Origin: Mesostigma viride
Taxonomy: Eukaryota; Streptophyta; Mesostigmatophyceae; Mesostigmatales; Mesostigmataceae
DNA: 64,000 bases
Direction of reading: 5' to 3'
Assembly (NCBI GenBank): GCA_009746045.1
Contig: RPFO01000670.1
Span: 1,757,476 to 1,821,475 of the forward strand
In this document: positions 61,201 to 64,000 of the stretch, piece after piece
Position numbering within the stretch: the first letter of the stretch is position 1
How the letters are laid out: each line of letters starts with the position of its first letter
Notes under the pieces: generated by a model
Databases searched by the model: none
What the model was told of the DNA's origin: nothing
What the model saw: the letters and a program-made list of their open reading frames with translations, nothing else
Program-made: the position numbers and the translations under genes

Positions 61201-64000
61201 GACAAGGACAAGGACAAGGACAAGGTGCTGGCACAAGGACAAGGTGCTGGCACAAGGACAAGGCACAAGGACAAGGACAAGGACAAGGACAAGGACAAGG
61301 ACAAGGACAAGGACAAGGACAAGGACAAGGACAAGGACAAGGACAAGGACAAGGACAAGGACAAGGACAAGGACAAGGACAAGGACAAGGACAAGGACAA
61401 GGACAAGGACAAGGACAAGGACAAGGACAGGACAAGGACAAGGACAAGGACAAGGACAAGGACAAGGACAAGGACAAGGACAAGGTGCTGGCACAAGGAC
61501 AAGGACAAGGACAAGGACAAGGACAAGGACAAGGACAAGGACAAGGACAAGGACAAGGACAAGGACAAGGACAAGGACAAGGACAGGACAAGGACAAGGA
61601 CAAGGACAAGGACAAGGACAAGGACAAGGACAAGGACAAGGACAAGGACAAGGACAAGGACAAGGACAAGGACAAGGACAAGGACAAGGACAAGGACAAG
61701 GACAAGGACAAGGACAAGGACAAGGACAAGGACAAGGACAAGGACAAGGACAAGGACAAGGACAAGGACAAGGACAAGGACAAGGACAAGGACAAGGACA
61801 AGGACAAGGACAAGGACAAGGGACAGGGACAAGGACAAGGACAAGGACAAGGACAAGGACAAGGACAAGGACAAGGACAAGGACAAGGACAAGGACAAGG
61901 ACAAGGACAAGGACAAGGACAAGGACAAGGACAAGGACAAGGACAAGGACAAGGACAAGGACAAGGACAAGGACAAGGACAAGGACAAGGACAAGGACAA
62001 GGTGCTGGCACAAGGACAAGGACAAGGACAAGGACAAGGACAAGGACAAGGTGCTGGCACAAGGACAAGGACAAGGACAAGGACAAGGACAAGGACAAGG
62101 ACAAGGACAAGGACAAGGACAAGGACAAGGACAAGGACAAGGACAAGGACAAGGACAAGGACAAGGACAAGGACAAGGACAAGGACAAGGACAAGGACAA
62201 GGACAAGGACAAGGACAAGGACAAGTGCGGACAAGGACAAGGACAAGGACAAGGACAAGGACAAGGACAAGGACAAGGACAAGGACAAGGACAAGGACAA
62301 GGACAAGGACAAGGACAAGGACAAGGACAAGGACAAGGACAAGGACAAGGACAAGGACAAGGACAAGGACAAGGACAAGGACAAGGACAAGGACAAGGAC
62401 AAGGACAAGGACAAGGACAAGGACAAGGACAAGGACAAGGACAAGGACAAGGACAAGGACAAGGACAAGGACAAGACAAGGACAAGGACAAGGACAAGGA
62501 CAAGGACAAGGACAAGGACAAGGACAAGGACAAGGACAAGGACAAGGACAAGGACAAGGACAAGGACAAGACAAGGACAAGGACAAGGACAAGGACAAGG
62601 ACAAGGACAAGGACAAGGACAAGGACAAGGACAAGGACAAGGACAAGGACAAGGACAAGGACAAGGACAAGGACAAGGACAAGGACAAGGACAAGGACAA
62701 GGACAAGGACAAGGACAAGGACAAGGACAAGGACAAGGTGCTGGCACAAGGACAAGGACAAGGACAAGGACAAACAAGGACAAGGACAAGGACAAGGACA
62801 AGGACAAGGACAAGGACAAGGACAAGGACAAGGACAAGGACAAGGACAAGGACAAGGACAAGGACAAGGACAAGGACAAGGACAAGGACAAGGACAAGGA
62901 CAAGGACAAGGACAAGGCTGGACAAGGACAAGGACAAGGACAAGGACAAGGACAAGGACAAGGACAAGGACAAGGACAAGGACAAGGACAAGGACAAGGA
63001 CAAGGACAAGGACAAGGACAAGGACAAGGACAAGGACACAAGGACAAGGACAAGGACAAGGACAAGGTGCGGACAAGGACAAGGCGGACAAGGACAAGGA
63101 CAAGGACAAGGACAAGGACAAGGACAAGGACAAGGACAAGGACAAGGACAAGGACAAGGACAAGGACAAGGACAAGGACAAGGACAAGGACAAGGACAAG
63201 GACAAGGACAAGGACAAGGACAAGGACAAGGACAAGGACAAGGACAAGGACAAGGACAAGGACAAGGACAAGGACAAGGACAAGGACAAGGACAAGGACA
63301 AGGACAAGGACAAGGACAAGGCTGGACAAGGACAAGGTGCTGGACAAGGACAAGGACAAGGACAAGGACAAGGACAAGGACAAGGACAAGGACAAGGACA
63401 ACAAGGACAAGGACAAGGACAAGGACAAGGACAAGGACAAGGACAAGGACAAGGACAAGGACAAGGACAAGGACAAGGACAAGGACAAGGACAAGGACAA
63501 GGACAAGGACAAGGACAAGGACAAGGACAAGGACAAGGACAAGGACAAGGACAAGGACAAGGACAACAAGGACAAGGACAAGGACAAGGACAAGGACAAG
63601 GACAAGGACAAGGACAAGGACAAGGACAAGGACAAGGACAAGGACAAGGACAAGGACAAGGACAAGGACAAGGACAAGGACAAGTGCTGGACAAGGACAA
63701 GGACAAGGACAAGGACAAGGACAAGGACAAGGACAAGGACAAGGACAAGGACAAAGGACAAGGACAAGGACAAGGACAAGGACAAGGACAAGGACAAGGA
63801 CAAGGACAAGGACAAGGACAAGGACAAGGACAAGGACAAGGACAAGGACAAGGACAAGGACAAGGACAAGGACAAGGACAAGGACAAGGACAAGGACAAG
63901 GACAAGGACAAGGACAAGGACAAGGACAAGGACAAGGACAAGGACAAGGACAAGGACAAGGACAAGGACAAGGACAAGGACAAGGACAAGGACAAGGACA
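58259..64000. repeat. CAAGGA hexanucleotide array with higher-order structure
   Basis: At least 5.7 kb of (CAAGGA)n reaching the window edge. It is interrupted about 28 times by a 7-base insertion that creates caaggtgctggcacaagg, and by rarer single-base variants. A complex module (two spaced interruptions, caaagac, actagg or aaggac variant, agaacaag, agcacaag, then closely spaced interruptions) occurs at about 59074-59290, 59944-60145 and 61069-61265, so longer units have been duplicated. A period of six without stop codons leaves all six frames open for very long distances (Gln-Gly, Lys-Asp, Thr-Arg; Ser-Leu, Pro-Cys, Leu-Val). The interruptions change the frame each time, so these are not genes. 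Confidence 0.97.

Noticed and set aside
58174-63995. Very long open frames on both strands (hundreds to over 1600 codons)
   Set aside because: They arise from a stop-free 6-bp repeat that is open in all six frames; 7-base interruptions keep changing the frame, and there is no start context, splice pattern or non-repeat domain.

Overview
The window is nuclear DNA of a eukaryote. It has GT-AG spliceosomal introns, GC-rich coding sequence, C/T-rich splice acceptors, and both LINE-like and DNA-transposon-like elements. A GC-rich unicellular alga, probably in the green lineage, fits best, but nothing here fixes the taxon. No prokaryotic features, tRNA, rRNA or CRISPR array were seen.

Layout. Positions 1-14777 hold a 34-bp minisatellite, an intronless Vti1-type Qb-SNARE gene (3047-3721, +) and a seven-exon deoxyhypusine hydroxylase gene (13794-6934, -) whose introns are full of minisatellites. 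A gap of about 1 kb separates its start from the head-to-head start of a 23-exon gene for protein phosphatase 4 regulatory subunit 3 (PP4R3/SMEK/Psy2 family; 14778-32398, +, 1128 aa as assembled). I rebuilt the exons of both multi-exon genes by matching splice phases. Their coding frames are intact.

Positions 32400-51500 are a repeat and transposon zone. It contains LINE reverse-transcriptase remnants, a decayed Copia-type pol, and a 1.7-kb element with TTAA duplications and 13-bp inverted ends (piggyBac-like, non-autonomous). It also contains a 2.0-kb retroelement that codes only for an ORF1-type protein and is bounded by 11-bp target duplications, several short 3'-end fragments sharing a hairpin, an orphan endonuclease-type LINE C-terminus, and one two-exon Ala/Glu-rich gene (47266-45069, -).

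Positions 52115-58250 (-) carry a large unrecognised gene with one intron (or flanking region) on each side of its first visible exon packed with the same 46-bp repeat. Its downstream exons need five single-base corrections, mostly in homopolymers, to read through. From 58259 to the end the window is a CAAGGA hexanucleotide array with higher-order structure.

Functionally, the three recognised genes are ordinary housekeeping genes (vesicle fusion, eIF5A hypusination, PP4 targeting). The most unusual theme is how tandem repeats relate to gene structure. In at least seven introns of two genes the 5' splice site region itself has been copied into the intron, in two cases 11-12 times. Two non-LTR families also share a 3' stem-loop, with one wobble-preserving change, next to TTAA-type tails.
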